Assembly: GCA_905116865.2 (NCBI GenBank)
Contig: CAJHNH020004724.1
Span: 326,556 to 390,555 of the forward strand
DNA from: Candidula unifasciata
Lineage: Eukaryota > Mollusca > Gastropoda > Stylommatophora > Geomitridae
DNA length: 64,000 nucleotides
Direction of reading: 5' to 3'
Shown here: one piece after another, positions 46,081-58,965 of the stretch
Layout of the letters: each line of letters begins with the position of its first letter
Numbering within the stretch: position 1 is the stretch's first letter
Notes under the pieces: generated by a model
What the model saw: only the letters and a program-made list of their open reading frames with translations
What the model was told of the DNA's origin: nothing
Database searches by the model: none
Program-made: the position numbers and the translations under genes

Positions 46081-46085
46081 TTCAA

Positions 46086-46284
46086 ATCCCCGGCTCTCTA
46101 GCGTAGTTGGCTAAACCGGATTGCGCGGTGAGCGGGTGACGAACTCCGTGTGGTCCTGGAGTAGGCATAAAAGCCACATTTCTTCTAGCTTTACGGTATT
46201 TAATATGGAATCAAGGCCGAAGGGTTGCGATATCCATAATACCGAGCCTAAGGATTAACAACTCATGGCTTCTGGATACTAAAA
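46086..46284 (+). repeat. tRNA-derived SINE (SINE-C), copy 2
   Basis: The A-box region ctctagcgtagttggctaaa is intact; the B box found at 38324-38528 is mostly deleted here. The 3' end (ggcttctggatactaaaaca) abuts the TSD of the following LINE, so the LINE landed at the SINE tail. Confidence 0.75.
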
Positions 46285-46293
46285 CAAAGCAAC

Positions 46294-49153
46294 TTACTTA
46301 CTTTACTTTTTCCTTCCACGTATGCCGCTAAGCGTTGTGGGGAGATGCAAGTTCCTGTCATAAGCAAGGCGGGCAGCATCTGATGTTCTGAGGCCATGCT
46401 TTTGGCAGGTTTCGGAGACCCCGTCAATCCACCGTTTCCTTGGTCTTCCTCTTGCCTTATATCCTGAGCTTCTTTGATTGAAAATTTGTGATGTTATTTG
46501 ATCATTTTTCATCCTGGTTAGATGTCCAAACCATTTCATTCTTTGATGTTCTATGTAGTCTAAACATGGTGTAGTTTTGACAGTGTTTCTAATGTCTATA
46601 TTCTTTATCCTGTCTAGTCTTGTCTTATTCGCTGCTTTTCTTAGACATTTCATTTCACAGGCTTCTATTCTTCTTTCATGGGTCTTGTTGATTGTCCATG
46701 TCTGGCACTGGTAGCAGAGTGTTGGAATGAAGATGGTGTTTATCAATTGTCTTTTGGTCTTCATGGTTATATCTGGATGTTTAAGCAGAGGTGATAGTTG
46801 GTATGTGACAGCATTTGCTTTCTGTATTCTTGTTTCTATCTCTCTGTCCATTCTTCCATCCTCTGTAAATATACTGCCCAAGTATTTGAACTCTTTGGTT
46901 TGCTTGATTTTGGCACTTCCAACATTTATATTCAGTGGCCTGTGTGTTCTGCTGATCTTCATAACTTCTGTTTTTTCTGTACTGATTCTCATATTATGTT
47001 GTAAACAGCTGTTGTTGAGAGTAGTCAGATGTTCCTGTAGATCATATTCATTTTGATACAGTATGCTTTGATCATCAGCAAAAAGTAATTCGTTTATAGC
47101 ATACACGTCTGGGTTTGCTTCTACAGTGATCTTATCCATGTATGTTATGAAAAGTAATGGTGACAGTACACATCCTTGTCTGACACCAGTTGTGACTTTG
47201 AACCATTCAGAAAGACCACTAGATGTTCTTACTGCACTTTCACTTTTTTCATAGAGGGCTCTGATGTTGTCTAATAATTGACCCTGCACTCCGTAATCGT
47301 CAAGAATTCTCCACAGCACATCTCTGTCTACACGGTCGAATGCCTTCTCTTGATCTACAAAGACCACGTTCAGCTCTTTATCGTATTCGAGTGTCTTTTC
47401 ACAGACTTGTCTTAGTGCAAATATGGCATCAGTGCAACCTCGCCCTTTCCTGAAACCGAATTGTGCTTTACTCAGTAGAGGTTCAACCTTTGCTCTTGTC
47501 CTACCTTCTAAGATCTTTGCATACATTTTCCCCACATGACTTAGTAAAGATATTCCTCTATAAGTTCCACATTCTCTCTTGTTTCCTTTTTTCTTCCAGA
47601 TAGGTACTACAACTGATCTTTGCCAATCCACTGGTACCTTTCTCTCTGCCCATGCTCTATTGAAAATTCTCTCCAGCCAGGTGATCATAGTGTCCCCTCC
47701 AGCCTGGATGACTTCTGTTGTTATTCCGTCGATACCAGCTGCTTTGTGTCTTTTACTTGTTTTGATAACTTTCTCTACTTCATCCCGCAGGATATGTGGT
47801 TCTAGATGATCTGGAGCCCTTGAATGGAATTCTGCTGTTTCATGTACTCCCGACGGGTTCAAAAGTTCTTTAAAATATTCCTCCCATCTTTTTTTAATTT
47901 CTTTTTGGCTGAATAATGGTTTTCCATTTTTATCGTTTATGACTGATGTTGGATTGAAGCTTTCTTCTCTTAATCGCATCGCTTTCACACTCTTATAAAA
48001 GTCTCTTGATGATTCTGTACATAGCTGTGTTAGGTGTTCACCATACTTTTTTCCATGATTCCTCTTTGGATTTCTTTATTGTTCTCTTGGTGTCTCTTCG
48101 AGTTAGTCTGTACCTAATGTAATCCTTTTCGTCTTTTGTTTTTAACCATATTTGAAACATCTTCTTTTTATTTGACACTGCTTCTTTGACTTCTTCATTC
48201 CACCAAGCGGTACCCTTTTTCTTGCCTTTGCCCGTCTTTCTGGTACCACACTTGTCTTTTAATATCTTCGTGATGGTTGATTTATAATAATCCCATTCTT
48301 CTTCAATTCTTACTGGTTCCTTGGCAATATCTGCAAAAGCCTTTGTTATTTCCAGTTCAAATTCATGTTTGATATTCTCTTCCTCTAATTTCTTAGTGTT
48401 GATGATTTCTTCACGTTTCTGTTTATGTAGACTGTTTCTACTTGAGTTGCATATGTTCATAACTACTGGGCGATGGTCTGAATCCAGTCCCGCATTTGGG
48501 ACAGCTTTTGAGTCTCTTACCTTCCTCTTCTGCCGTTGTCTGACTAGTATAAAATCAATTTGTGACGCTTGATCTAAGTTGTTCCACTTGTACCACGTTT
48601 TAACCTGACTTTGGCGATGTTGGTAGAATGTGTTGGTAATGTAGAGATCTTGTTCAGCACACAAGTTTAGCAGGTGTTCTCCATTTCTATTACAATCTGT
48701 GGTTGTGTCGCTGAATGGGCCAAGGTATCTCTCCCATGGTGATCTTCTTTTACCTACCCTACCATTAAAATCTCCCATTACTATGATGTCCTCTTTCTCT
48801 TTAACATTATTGATGGTGTCCGTAAGTCTCTCGTAAAAGTCTTCTTTTTCTTCTTCAGAATAACTATCGTTGCAAGGTGCATATATCTGAATAATCGTTG
48901 TAGTTTTACTTCCTTCTGTCAACTTGATTAAAATAATTCTTTCTGATATAAATTCTGTTCCTGTTATTAATTTTGCTGTCTCGGGATGAAGTATAAATCC
49001 GACACCATGTTTTGCCCTATCTTTAGTGGGTACTCCGCTCCATAATAAAACATAATTTTCATGTATTTCTTTTGTATTATATCCTTTCTTTCTTGTATCC
49101 GCAAGACCCATGACGTGTATATTTTTTCTTTTCATGAAATCCACTATTTGTGG
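46294..49153 (-). mobile_element. RTE-like LINE, 5'-truncated, 9-bp TSD
   Basis: 2860 bp flanked by caaagcaac at 46285-46293 and 49154-49162. On the minus strand it begins inside the endonuclease frame (PQIVDFMKRKN) and ends just past the stop codon with an AAGTAAGTAAG tail. The start of the endonuclease, with its first conserved Asn motif, is missing. The coding region is otherwise complete apart from one frameshift. Confidence 0.85.
46303..49153 (-). pseudogene. RTE-like pol: endonuclease + RT, one 1-nt frameshift
   Basis: The endonuclease part (49153 down to about 48053) reads HVMGLADTRKKG, ISERIILIKL, IVMGDFNGRVGK, SQIDFILVR and LDSDHRPVV. The frame then shifts in an A6 run (forward strand T6 at 48047-48052). 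Removing one base joins ESWKK to YGEHLTQLC without loss. The RT part (ending 46303) has GTYRGISLLSHVGKMYAK, KAQFGFRKGRGCTDAIFALR, VVFVDQEKAFDRVDRDVLWR, TTGVRQGCVLSPLLF, LLFADDQSILYQ, EFKYLGSIFTEDG and KWFGHLTRM, and ends GIRGRKK. About 950 codons carry no nonsense codon. A homopolymer sequencing error would also explain the shift. Confidence 0.88.
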
Positions 49154-49314
49154 CAAAGCAACAAATCTATTTTAATATATCAGCATACATATAGGCAGAA
49201 TCATTCATCCATCTACCATTGCATCTATCTACGAACGTAACCATCGTCCCGCCCATTCATCTACCCACACCATTTATCTCACCATCCACGCAATGCTATC
49301 TTTCACCGCTTCCT

Positions 49315-50745
<1,431 letters not shown>

Positions 50746-50754
50746 GCTGTCTGT

Positions 50755-51175
50755 CTGTCGATATTTGTTTTCAAGCACAGGCACCACTTTTATTCCACGC
50801 GGATGGACTAAGGTCATCCCCACAACCCAACCCCGGTCACGCCCTATAGGCCAACCCCTCCCTCCCTCCTTAGACACCTAGTGTACGCTGTTGGCGTCCA
50901 GCCCGTCCCTTTTTTTGCCCCTACCTGCGCGTTGGAGGTATATAGGCTGACCGTCGTTTCATTTGAACGAAGTTTTTTCGCCAGGGACACTAGATGAGTA
51001 TCGTTTATTTTATACATTAGAGTCCTATGTAGTCACTTCATAGTTAGAGCCTATTTGTGTATGTGTACTGTGTTGTCCTTTATGTGCTGATGAAGGCTAA
51101 TCGCCGCAACGTCCTTTGTTTGTTTATTGTGATCGATTTTGTAAAGCTAACATAAACTAATTGTTGTTTCTTACC
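50755..51175 (+). repeat. Probable Penelope-like element terminus with hammerhead-like motif
   Basis: A GC-rich, C-tract-containing leader is followed by gctgatgaaggctaatcgcc, gcaac and gtc. CTGATGA at 51087-51093, a GGC/GCC stem and GCAAC (canonical GAAAC) with GTC at 51111-51113 resemble the minimal hammerhead ribozymes known from Penelope-like element termini. One core A is changed to C, so activity is doubtful. No ORF is attached; it may or may not belong to the 43917 element. Confidence 0.4.
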
Positions 51176-51299
51176 AACTTTTTCTCTTCCCTATAATTTT
51201 CTACTCCTTATAAAAACTTGTTCACCCGACAAGGATGTCGCACAAACCCCGATGTTCCGAAAAATCAATAACAAACCCCACGCATCATCAAAAGGCCTG

Positions 51300-51414
51300 C
51301 ACTTGAGAACCATAAGAAAGCATAAAATCGAGGTCATAGCATTGAAAGGGCTAGCCAGTGTAACGACTAAGCCGAAATCGAGGTCACAGCATTCAAAGGG
51401 CTAGCCAGTGTAAC
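51300..51414. repeat. 50-bp tandem repeat, left part of split array (site X)
   Basis: The unit contains gtgtaacgactaagccgaaa, tcgaggtcacagcattcaaa and gggctagcca. The array is cut at gtgtaac (51408-51414), where copy 1 of the TIR element begins. It resumes in phase at 61273. Confidence 0.9.
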
Positions 51415-51740
51415 CACAACCGGCTCCAGCTGACGGGCCGTGCTGCTGACGTCACCGGGTCGGGCTAACGATGCGCTAATGCAGCATTTCTCAAACTGGG
51501 TGCTGAGGCAGCCTAGGGTGTCCTGAGCGTATGCCAGGGCTGCCGCGTAATAAAGAAAAGTCGGCTAAAAATGGGAAATAATAAAGAAGGCATGTAGATA
51601 TTTAAAGATAAAATTTAAGTTGTCTTTCCTTGCCACTGTCGAAAATAGTTTATATCTTGTTTGAGAACCGCTGCGTTACCGCATCGTTAGCCTGACGCGG
51701 TGACGTCAGCAGCACGGCCCGTCAGCTGGAGCCGGTCATG
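51415..51740 (+). mobile_element. TIR element M, copy 1 (326 bp)
   Basis: Terminal inverted repeats of about 80 bp begin CACAACCGGCTCCAGC and end GCTGGAGCCGGTCATG. The inner part of the arms (ttctcaaac...gtttgagaa) resembles the ends of hAT elements. No coding capacity. Left 7 bp gtgtaac, right 7 bp atttgtc: they do not match each other (see copies 2 and 3). Confidence 0.9.
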
Positions 51741-51747
51741 ATTTGTC

Positions 51748-51895
51748 TTGCGTTGGTTTCGACAATGGCACCGATAGCTGATAGTTCAGGGGCAATGGCA
51801 AACTATTGAACGTAAAATTTGCCTAGAGAAACCATAAAAGTCAAATAATGCTAAAGCTGGTTCTGCAACGTCCTGTAAAGGATACGCAAATAACA
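51748..51895 (+). repeat. SINE-A, 3' part only
   Basis: Starts at ttgcgttggtttcgacaatg and ends tgtaaaggatacgcaa. The missing head is at 54980-55046, 3.3 kb away. Confidence 0.8.
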
Positions 51896-52279
51896 TATTG
51901 TGCAAGACTTATATATTTTTTTAACTGACTAATCGGAATTAGTTGGACGTTATGGATAGCCACCACCTGCTGCCTTTACTTTCCAGGACTTTACCTCGAT
52001 ACCCATTTTAGACAGTTTCTTCTTCTTTGCGTTCACCGTCTGTAATCTCCGGCGGGAAGTTGAAGTTGTTCGTCCACCTTTAGACCTTAGTCTTGTTCCA
52101 GAACCTGAATGCCGCTTGTGCATCCTTTTTACAGAACTGTCTTACCCGTATGCAGACTATTGGTTCCTTGCCTCTCAGGCAGTTGCACTCTGACTTTGAA
52201 GAAGCCCACAGTTAGTGGACTCTTACGACATGCTTGTGTGTTATCATAGTCGACGTCATTGCACATAATACACTCCCAT

Positions 52280-52800
52280 GTTGCCGCTGCCAACATCCAG
52301 CCCGCCAGTTTTACCACGTCAACATTCAGTCCGCCAGTGTCAGCATTCATTTTGCCACTCACAACGCTGAGTTAGCCACTCACAGTATTCAGTTAGTCAC
52401 TCCCAATATTCAGTTTGCTACTCCTAACATTCAGTAAGTCGCTCCCAGTGTTCAGTTAGCCGCTCCCAACGTTCAGCTAGCCGCTCCCAATGTTCAGTTA
52501 GCCACTCCCAATGCTCAGTTTGCCACTCCTAACGTTCAGTTAGCCGCGTCCAGTTTTCAGTTAGCCGCTCCCAATGTTCAATTAGCCGCTCCCAATGTTC
52601 AGTTAGCCGCTCCTAGTGTTCAGTTAGCCGCTCCCAACATTCAGCCCGCCAGTGTCAACATTCAGTTAGCCACGCCCAGTATTCAGTTATTCACGCCGAA
52701 TATCCAGTTTTGCCACTCCCGGCATTCAGTCACCGTGTGTCAACATCCAGTTAATCTGTTCCAGTACTCATCTAATCTGTCCTACTATTGATTGAGCCGG
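52280..52800. repeat. 21-bp minisatellite in unit A
   Basis: Repeats of ttcagttagccgctcccaat(g) and variants (about 22 copies). Confidence 0.92.
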
Positions 52801-53110
52801 TCCCAGTATTCAAGAGCCAGTAGTAACAGAATTCACTGGGTAATATTGTTATCATTCTACCCCACCGCAAACTTTATAACATTGCAACAAGTATGAAGGA
52901 ATCCACGCCCAGAATTTATTCCCTTCACTTATTTATGTTAACAATTTTCGGAACATTTGTTAGGTTGGCTATCGTTGCCGGTTTTTCCCAACCGGGATGC
53001 CTGCCGAAAATGTGATAACCTCTGAAAGTGTGATAATCCCTGAGAAATTGATAATCACTGAGAAATTTAGCTTCTCTTCATGGGTGACAAAACAACGTGA
53101 CAAAGCTCCA

Positions 53111-53340
53111 GTAAAGGTTAATATAACCTTTTCATGCGAACGCGCTTTGTAATGCCGGGCTGCTGGGTTTGATCCCAGCTGCGGACAATTTGTTTTGCGT
53201 TGGTTTCGACAATGGTACCGAGAGCTGACAGTTCAAAAGCAATGACAAACTATTGAACGTAAAATTTGCCTAGAAAAACCACAACAGTCAAAAAATGTTG
53301 GTTCTGCAACGTCCTGTAAAGGATACGGAAATAACATATT
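53111..53340 (+). repeat. SINE-A, uninterrupted copy in unit B
   Basis: Reads continuously through gcggacaatttgttttgcgt, the site where element M split the other copy. This is the internal control for the original sequence at site Y. Confidence 0.75.
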
Positions 53341-53734
53341 ATGCAAGATATATATTTTTTTACTGACTAATCGGAATTAGATGGTCGTTATGGATAACCA
53401 CCACCTGCTGCCTTTACTTTCCAGGACTTTACCTCGATACCAATTTTAGACAGTTTCTTCTTCTTAGCGTTCACCGTCTGGATTCTCCGGCGGAAACTTC
53501 AAGTTGTTCGTCCACCTTTAGACTTAAGTCTTGTTCCAGAACCTGAATGCCGCTTGCGCATCCTTTTTACAGAACTGTCTTACCCGTATGCAGACTATTG
53601 GTTCCTTGCCTCTCAGGCAGATGCACTCTGACTTTGAAGAAGCCCACAGTTAGTGGACTCTTACGACATGCTTGTGTGTTATCATAGTCGACGTCATTGC
53701 ACATAATACACTCCCATGTTGCCGCTGTCAACAT

Positions 53735-54345
53735 CCAGTCCGCCAGTTTAAACACGTCAACATTCAGTCAGCCACCCTTAACATTCAGTCCGCCAGTGTC
53801 AGCATTCATTTTGCCACTCCCAACGCTGAGTTAGCACTCACAGTATTTAGTTAGTCACTCCCAATGTTCAGTTAGCCGCTCCCAATGTTCAGTCAGCCGC
53901 ACCCAACACTGAGTCTGCCGGGGTCAGCATTTAATTAACGCCCAGTATTCAATTAGTCACTCCCAACATTCAGTGAGTCGCTGCAAGTGTTCAGTTAGCC
54001 ACACCCAACGTTCAGTTAGCCACACCCAACGTTCAGTTAGCCGCTCCCAATGTTCAGTTAGCCGTTCCCAATGTTCACTTAGCCGCTCCCAATGTTCACT
54101 TAACCGCTCCCAATGTTGGGTTAGCCACTCCCAACATTCAGTTAGCCGCTCCCAATGGTCAATTAGCCGCTCCCAATGTTCAGTTAGCCGCTCCCAATGT
54201 TCAGTTAGCCACGCCCAGTATTCAGTTAGTCCCGCCCAATATTCAGTTTGCCACTTCCAGCATTCAGTTTGCCACTTCCGGCACTCAGTTACCGTGTGTC
54301 AACATCCAGTTAACCTGTTCCAATCCTCATCTAGTCTGTCCTACT
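53735..54345. repeat. 21-bp minisatellite in unit B
   Basis: Same unit as 52280-52800, about 26 copies. Because 21 is divisible by three it stays open in one frame (heptad QCSVSRS); I do not regard this as a gene. Confidence 0.92.
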
Positions 54346-54979
54346 ATTGATTGAGCCGGTCCCAGTATTCACTAGCCAGTAGTAACAGAATTCACTGGGC
54401 GATATTGTTAACATTCTACCCCACAGCAAACTTTATAACATTGCAACAAGTATGAAGAAATCCTTGCCCAGAATTTATTCCCTTGACTTATTCATGTTAA
54501 AAGTTTTCAGAACATTTGCTGGGTTGGCTATCGTTGCTGGTTTTTCCTACACAGGATGCCAGCAGAAAATTTGATAACCCCTGAGAATTTGATAATCCCT
54601 GAGAAATTTAGCTTCTCTTCATGGGTGACAAAACAACGTGACAAAGCTCAGACATTCCGTTCAACATGTAAGGAGATTAGAACTGGGGCACCCGTAACGA
54701 TCATGCCAGCCTGTGTGGGTACAGTTGGTAAACTGAGCTCTCTGAACATAGTTTTAATTTGTTAACTCATTTATCTTAATCTTCTTCTTTCCGTTACCCC
54801 TGCCAGTTGTTTTTGGATAAGAAGACCACATACATCTATGAAGTTTGTGGTGCGACACATCTCTTCCACCATTCCACGTAATTGGTTTATATTGGAATGC
54901 CAACCGGACAAACCTGAGATCGCTCTATTGCATGTAGAGAGCATATATGTAACACACAGGTTCCACAGTTGTAAAGATT

Positions 54980-55046
54980 AATGTACCCTTTTCACGCGAA
55001 CACGCTTCGTAATGCCGGGTTTGATCCCAACTGTGGACAATTTGTC
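54980..55046 (+). repeat. SINE-A, 5' part only
   Basis: Reads gcgaacacgcttcgtaatgc and gggtttgatcccaact, then ends at atttgtc, where copy 2 of element M begins. Confidence 0.8.
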
Positions 55047-55372
55047 CACGACCGGCTCCAGCTGACGGGCCGTGCTGCTGACGTCCCCGGGTCGGGCTAA
55101 CGATGCTTTAACGCAGCATTTCTCAAACTGGGTGCTGAGGCAGCCTAGGGTGTCCTGAGCGTATGCCAGGGCTGCCGCGTAATAAAGAAAAGTCGGCTAA
55201 AAATGGGAAATAATAAAGAAGGCATGTAGATACTTAAAGATAAAATTTAAGTTGTCTTTCCTTGCCACTGTCGAAAATAATTTATATCTTGTTTGAGAAC
55301 CGCTGCGTTACCGCATCGTTAGCCTGACGCGGTGACGTCAGCAGCACGGCCCGTCAGCTGGAGCCGGTCATG
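55047..55372 (+). mobile_element. TIR element M, copy 2 (326 bp)
   Basis: Same orientation and length as copy 1 with only a few differences (e.g. cgatgctttaacgcagc against cgatgcgctaatgcagc). Left 7 bp atttgtc (55040-55046), right 7 bp gtcagcc (55373-55379). Confidence 0.9.
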
Positions 55373-55515
55373 GTCAGCCTATGGATCATGCTGATATTAT
55401 TAATGCCCCCCGAGAAATGGGAAGGATAGAGGACTTTGGTGGCAGTGAATCCGCATCACTCGCCAGAAGTGCAGACTTGGGAATTAGGATCAGCATAGCA
55501 ACAACAACAAAAAAA
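55373..55515 (+). pseudogene. LINE pol fragment after the RNase H domain, right part of site Z
   Basis: Reads QPMDHADIINAPREMGRIED then FGGSESASLARSADLGIR, open for about 45 codons and then A-rich. Placed after the left part of site Z at 60735-60960, the reading continues in frame as DRLAGSATTTDGQPMDHADI. Confidence 0.65.
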
Positions 55516-56120
55516 AAAAAAAAACGAGGCGCACACCAGACGACTTGTTAATCAACATTGAACTGGTACTATTAGCCATCAGGAGTTGCGTGCGGACAGC
55601 AATACAGGCGGAGTTTCTTATCAGCGTTCTGTACTGATGGCAGAGCACTTATGGTTTATATATGGTTCATATATCCCGACTTTACCTTTACCTTTTACCT
55701 TTGCTCTTTTTAACAGTCTGTGATGGTCGCGACCATCTGCAAATGATCCGTTCCATGAAAATGATAATGTTGATGAACCATCAATGCTGATCCCACCAAT
55801 TCTCCATAATCTCCTCCTCCCAGCTTTTTCAGGATTTTCATATTAATCCGTTAATTACGCTCAGCCCTGAGAACAACAACATATAATAATCATCTATTAA
55901 ATGGTTATAAAAGCCAAAAACAAAACTGCACACTAATAGATTGGCAAGGAACATTTTACCGAAACTTGATTACATCAACAACCAGCAGTCAGTGATGCAG
56001 AAATTAATTTTGGTAATTGTACCAGATTATATTTTTGAAAAGGTACCCAAACACACCAAAACGTTATAAACTGATCTGACGTGTTTTAATGTAGACTTTA
56101 TTTATATACACACACACACA

Positions 56121-56129
<9 letters not shown>
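55516..56129. other. Unannotated sequence within S2
   Basis: No gene seen; a ttacctttaccttttacctt simple stretch near 55681. Confidence 0.4.

Positions 56130-56182
<53 letters not shown>
56130..56182. repeat. (TA)n microsatellite
   Basis: About 53 bp of TA. Confidence 0.95.
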
Positions 56183-56188
<6 letters not shown>

Positions 56189-56698
56189 GCTTACCTTGTT
56201 ATATTTAATCAGAATTGAAATTCTTTGTCCGTTTCATCATTGCTCATCATTTTTTTCTCAGCAGGGTCAAACAGTACATCTTTGCAAAACTACCAACTTC
56301 GACAGCTCTGCTACCGGTGCCAGTTTGTGTTTGTTTACACCCAAGCACTCTACCCCTCGCGCTATTTATACAACTTTTGACCCAAACAATTATTAGTTTA
56401 ATCGTATATGACCCAGACATGCATTATTTCGAAATAACGGCTTGCTGTAACATAATTAACTTGCACCCAAAAGGATAAAGCCATAATGTTACCGACTGTA
56501 CGTGGGATGTGATGAAAATTATGGTACTGTACGCAAGAAGGGTATGTTTTAGGATGCAGGGAGCCAGTAACATTATTATGAAGTGGTTGTTTTCGTGGTT
56601 GTAGAGACACACGAACAGGGATATGTTATGAGGCATGTCAAAACTCTTGAGATATAGGTAATTTGTCAGAATATGGGTGGAATTCTTTTCCACTTCTA

Positions 56699-57019
56699 CT
56701 ATGTGTGCCCCTAAAATTGTGTTCTTTTATGTGTGCCCCTAAAATGGTGTTCTTTTATGTGTGCCCCTAAAATTGTGTTCTTTTGTGTGCCCCTTAAATG
56801 GTGTTCTTTTATGTGTGCTCCTAGAATGGTGTTCTTTTATGCGTGCTCCTAAAATAGTGTTCTTTTATGTGTGTCCCTAAAATAATGTTCTTCTGTGTGT
56901 GCCCCTAAAATGGTGTTCTTTTATGTGTGCCCCTAAAATTGTGTTCTTTTATGTGTGCCCCTAAAATGGTGTTCTTTTATATGTGCCCCTAAAATAATGT
57001 TCTTCTGTGTGTGCCCCTA
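56699..57019. repeat. 28-bp minisatellite, about 11-12 copies
   Basis: The unit contains tgtgcccctaaaatggtgtt and cttttatg. Confidence 0.95.
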
Positions 57020-57539
57020 GCCGGTTTCAGCAAACCCTCAATTAGTAAACTTTTACGGCATTCTTGTTGAGGGGCACTGAATCTATTCTCCCTCTCCTTC
57101 CCCTATAGGGCCACTGAATCCCTCAGCGATGTGATATTTTAAACAATGGTGTCAAATCTCAAGACTGAAAAAAAAAAGGGCAGAGACAAATCAGAACAAG
57201 TGATCACAAGAACAGACTGACCTAATACAGACAGAAAAACAGGCAGCCAGATGGACCGACGGAGTAAAATAGGAAGGGATGGGTGAATATATGGATAGAC
57301 AGACATACACGCACATAGACGGGCAGTCAGAAAGACAGACAAATATATATATAGATATATTGACCGATAGGTAGACGGACAAAGACAGGCAGGCAGATCT
57401 TAGTGTACCACCAGTGTTTGACATAAAATGTCGAAGGCCGATTGAAGCCAATTTTCCTTGTGGTGACGACACCACAAAGCTCATCAACGAAAGTTACATC
57501 TCCCCCGACACTTCGATAAGGTACAAGGTGGAAGAGGAG

Positions 57540-57682
57540 GAGGGGGAGGAGGAGGAGAAGAAGAAGAAGAAGAAGAAGAAGAAGAAGAAGAAGAAGAAGA
57601 AGAAGAAGAAGAAGAAGAAGAAGAAGAAGAAGAAGAAGAAGAAGAAAAGGAAGAAGAAGAATAAGAAGAAGAACGGAAGCAT
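57540..57682. repeat. (GAA)n microsatellite
   Basis: GAG then GAA repeats, the opposite strand composition to the TTC tracts at 21412 and 33158. Confidence 0.97.
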
Positions 57683-57727
57683 ACTTAAAACTCCCCCCCC
57701 CCCGTATAGTTTTAAAAAGAGTATTCA

Positions 57728-57995
57728 TCATCATCACCAAGTGTCTTGCCAGCTCATGTAAGCGTTCATGCATCTCCACAGATCTCGGTCTTTTGGTGTT
57801 CTGGATCAGTTCCACTGATGATATTCCTCCATGTCCCTATCTTAAGCCATTCACCATCATTTATCTTAGTCTGTCTCTGCCTCTTCTACCAGTGACCTTT
57901 CCAGTCGTCACAATATTTCCCTGTGCTCGTTTTCTCATCACATGGCCAAAGATCTCCTGTCTCCTTCTCATTGTTGTAAATAACGTCTCCTTTAA
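57728..57995 (-). pseudogene. LINE family L-a-like 3' fragment
   Basis: Antisense, from the CATCATCATCACC tail through the ccagtgacctttccagtcgt and catcacatggccaaagatct regions (VTTGKV and FGHVMR coding in intact copies). Heavily decayed. Confidence 0.6.
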
Positions 57996-58894
57996 GAGTT
58001 TTTACGTCTTTTTTTTTGACTAAAATATTGCAGTTCTCTCTCTCTCTCTCTTTAAATTTCCTTGATGTCTATACAGCCTCTGTATTTTATTTTTGCTTCC
58101 GCAAAATACGATTTTTTCTTCTGTACATCGCCATCTCCAGGGACGCATTTCGATTTTATTACTGCTTTATTATTCTGCCATTCACTTTTAATAATTACAC
58201 TGCTTATGTTTATATCTGAGGGCATTTCCCCCCTCTTCATATTCTTTTAAGATGTCTCTACAAGAAAATCCACCAATACAGTTGCATTTTAACAATATAG
58301 ATCTATCATAAAGAAGTTTTTTTAGGGATGACACCGGAACAGTTTCTTGCAACGCAGTACAACTTCTTGTCTTTCTCCAGATTTTGAAGGAGTTATAAGA
58401 ATCCTTTTAGTAATCTTTCTTATGAGCTGATCTTCATTCCTTTAAGACTGTTCTTGATGCCTGTTCTTCCCATCACGAGTGTAATATTTACAGAGACACC
58501 CCTGGATCTACAGCAGTTACAATTTGTGTAAAGCTCGCGGCCAGTCATTCTGCGGAGCGATAACCAAGCCATATTAGATAACACAGGATGATACTGAGAA
58601 TAACTTTATTTCCAAAGAATGTGTTTGTTTCTTTTCATGAAGAGCTCTGCATACCACAACTTTAATTTTTCTTTTTGCAGACGTTAATGCAAGTATCTGC
58701 AAAGGTAGTAGTGTGGGTTCAATCAAGTAAGAGGCGCCATAATCTTCCCCAGCCGGGTAAGTCTCTATAGACAAAGGTTACTGGAGTCAAACCATATACA
58801 AACCGGCGGAAGTCAAGGGGAAACCTTGTATTACCCTTGGAAAATCATGCCTCGAAACAACGAATTCAGATAACGACGTGAATGGCGATTCCAG

Positions 58895-58965
58895 TGGGAT
58901 ACATGCTGCAGGAGGTCACTGATTGCCCACGCCATTCGCCAAGGTACCTGATGATGACAGATCAA
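58895..58965 (+). pseudogene. LINE family L-a 3' terminus
   Basis: Contains catgctgcaggaggtcactg and gcccacgccattcgccaagg, then gtacctgatgatgac, the family's 3' end. Confidence 0.55.

Larger units (their letters stand above)
51741..55046 (+). other. Segment S1 (3306 bp) between element copies 1 and 2: two tandem units
   Basis: It begins with the 3' part of SINE-A (atttgtcttgcg...) and ends with the 5' part of SINE-A (...ggacaatttgtc). Between lie two tandem units: A (51748 to about 53110) and B (about 53111 to 54979). Each consists of SINE-A, SINE-B remnant, antisense repeat F, a 21-bp minisatellite and a unique tail. Unit A lacks ~310 bp present in B's tail. Joining the two ends of S1 restores an intact SINE-A at the same position as the intact copy at 53111. 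Confidence 0.85.

Noticed and set aside
53973..54350. 125-residue Ser/Cys heptad-repeat protein
   Set aside because: A 21-bp minisatellite stays open because its period is a multiple of three; there is no start context, signal peptide or conservation evidence.
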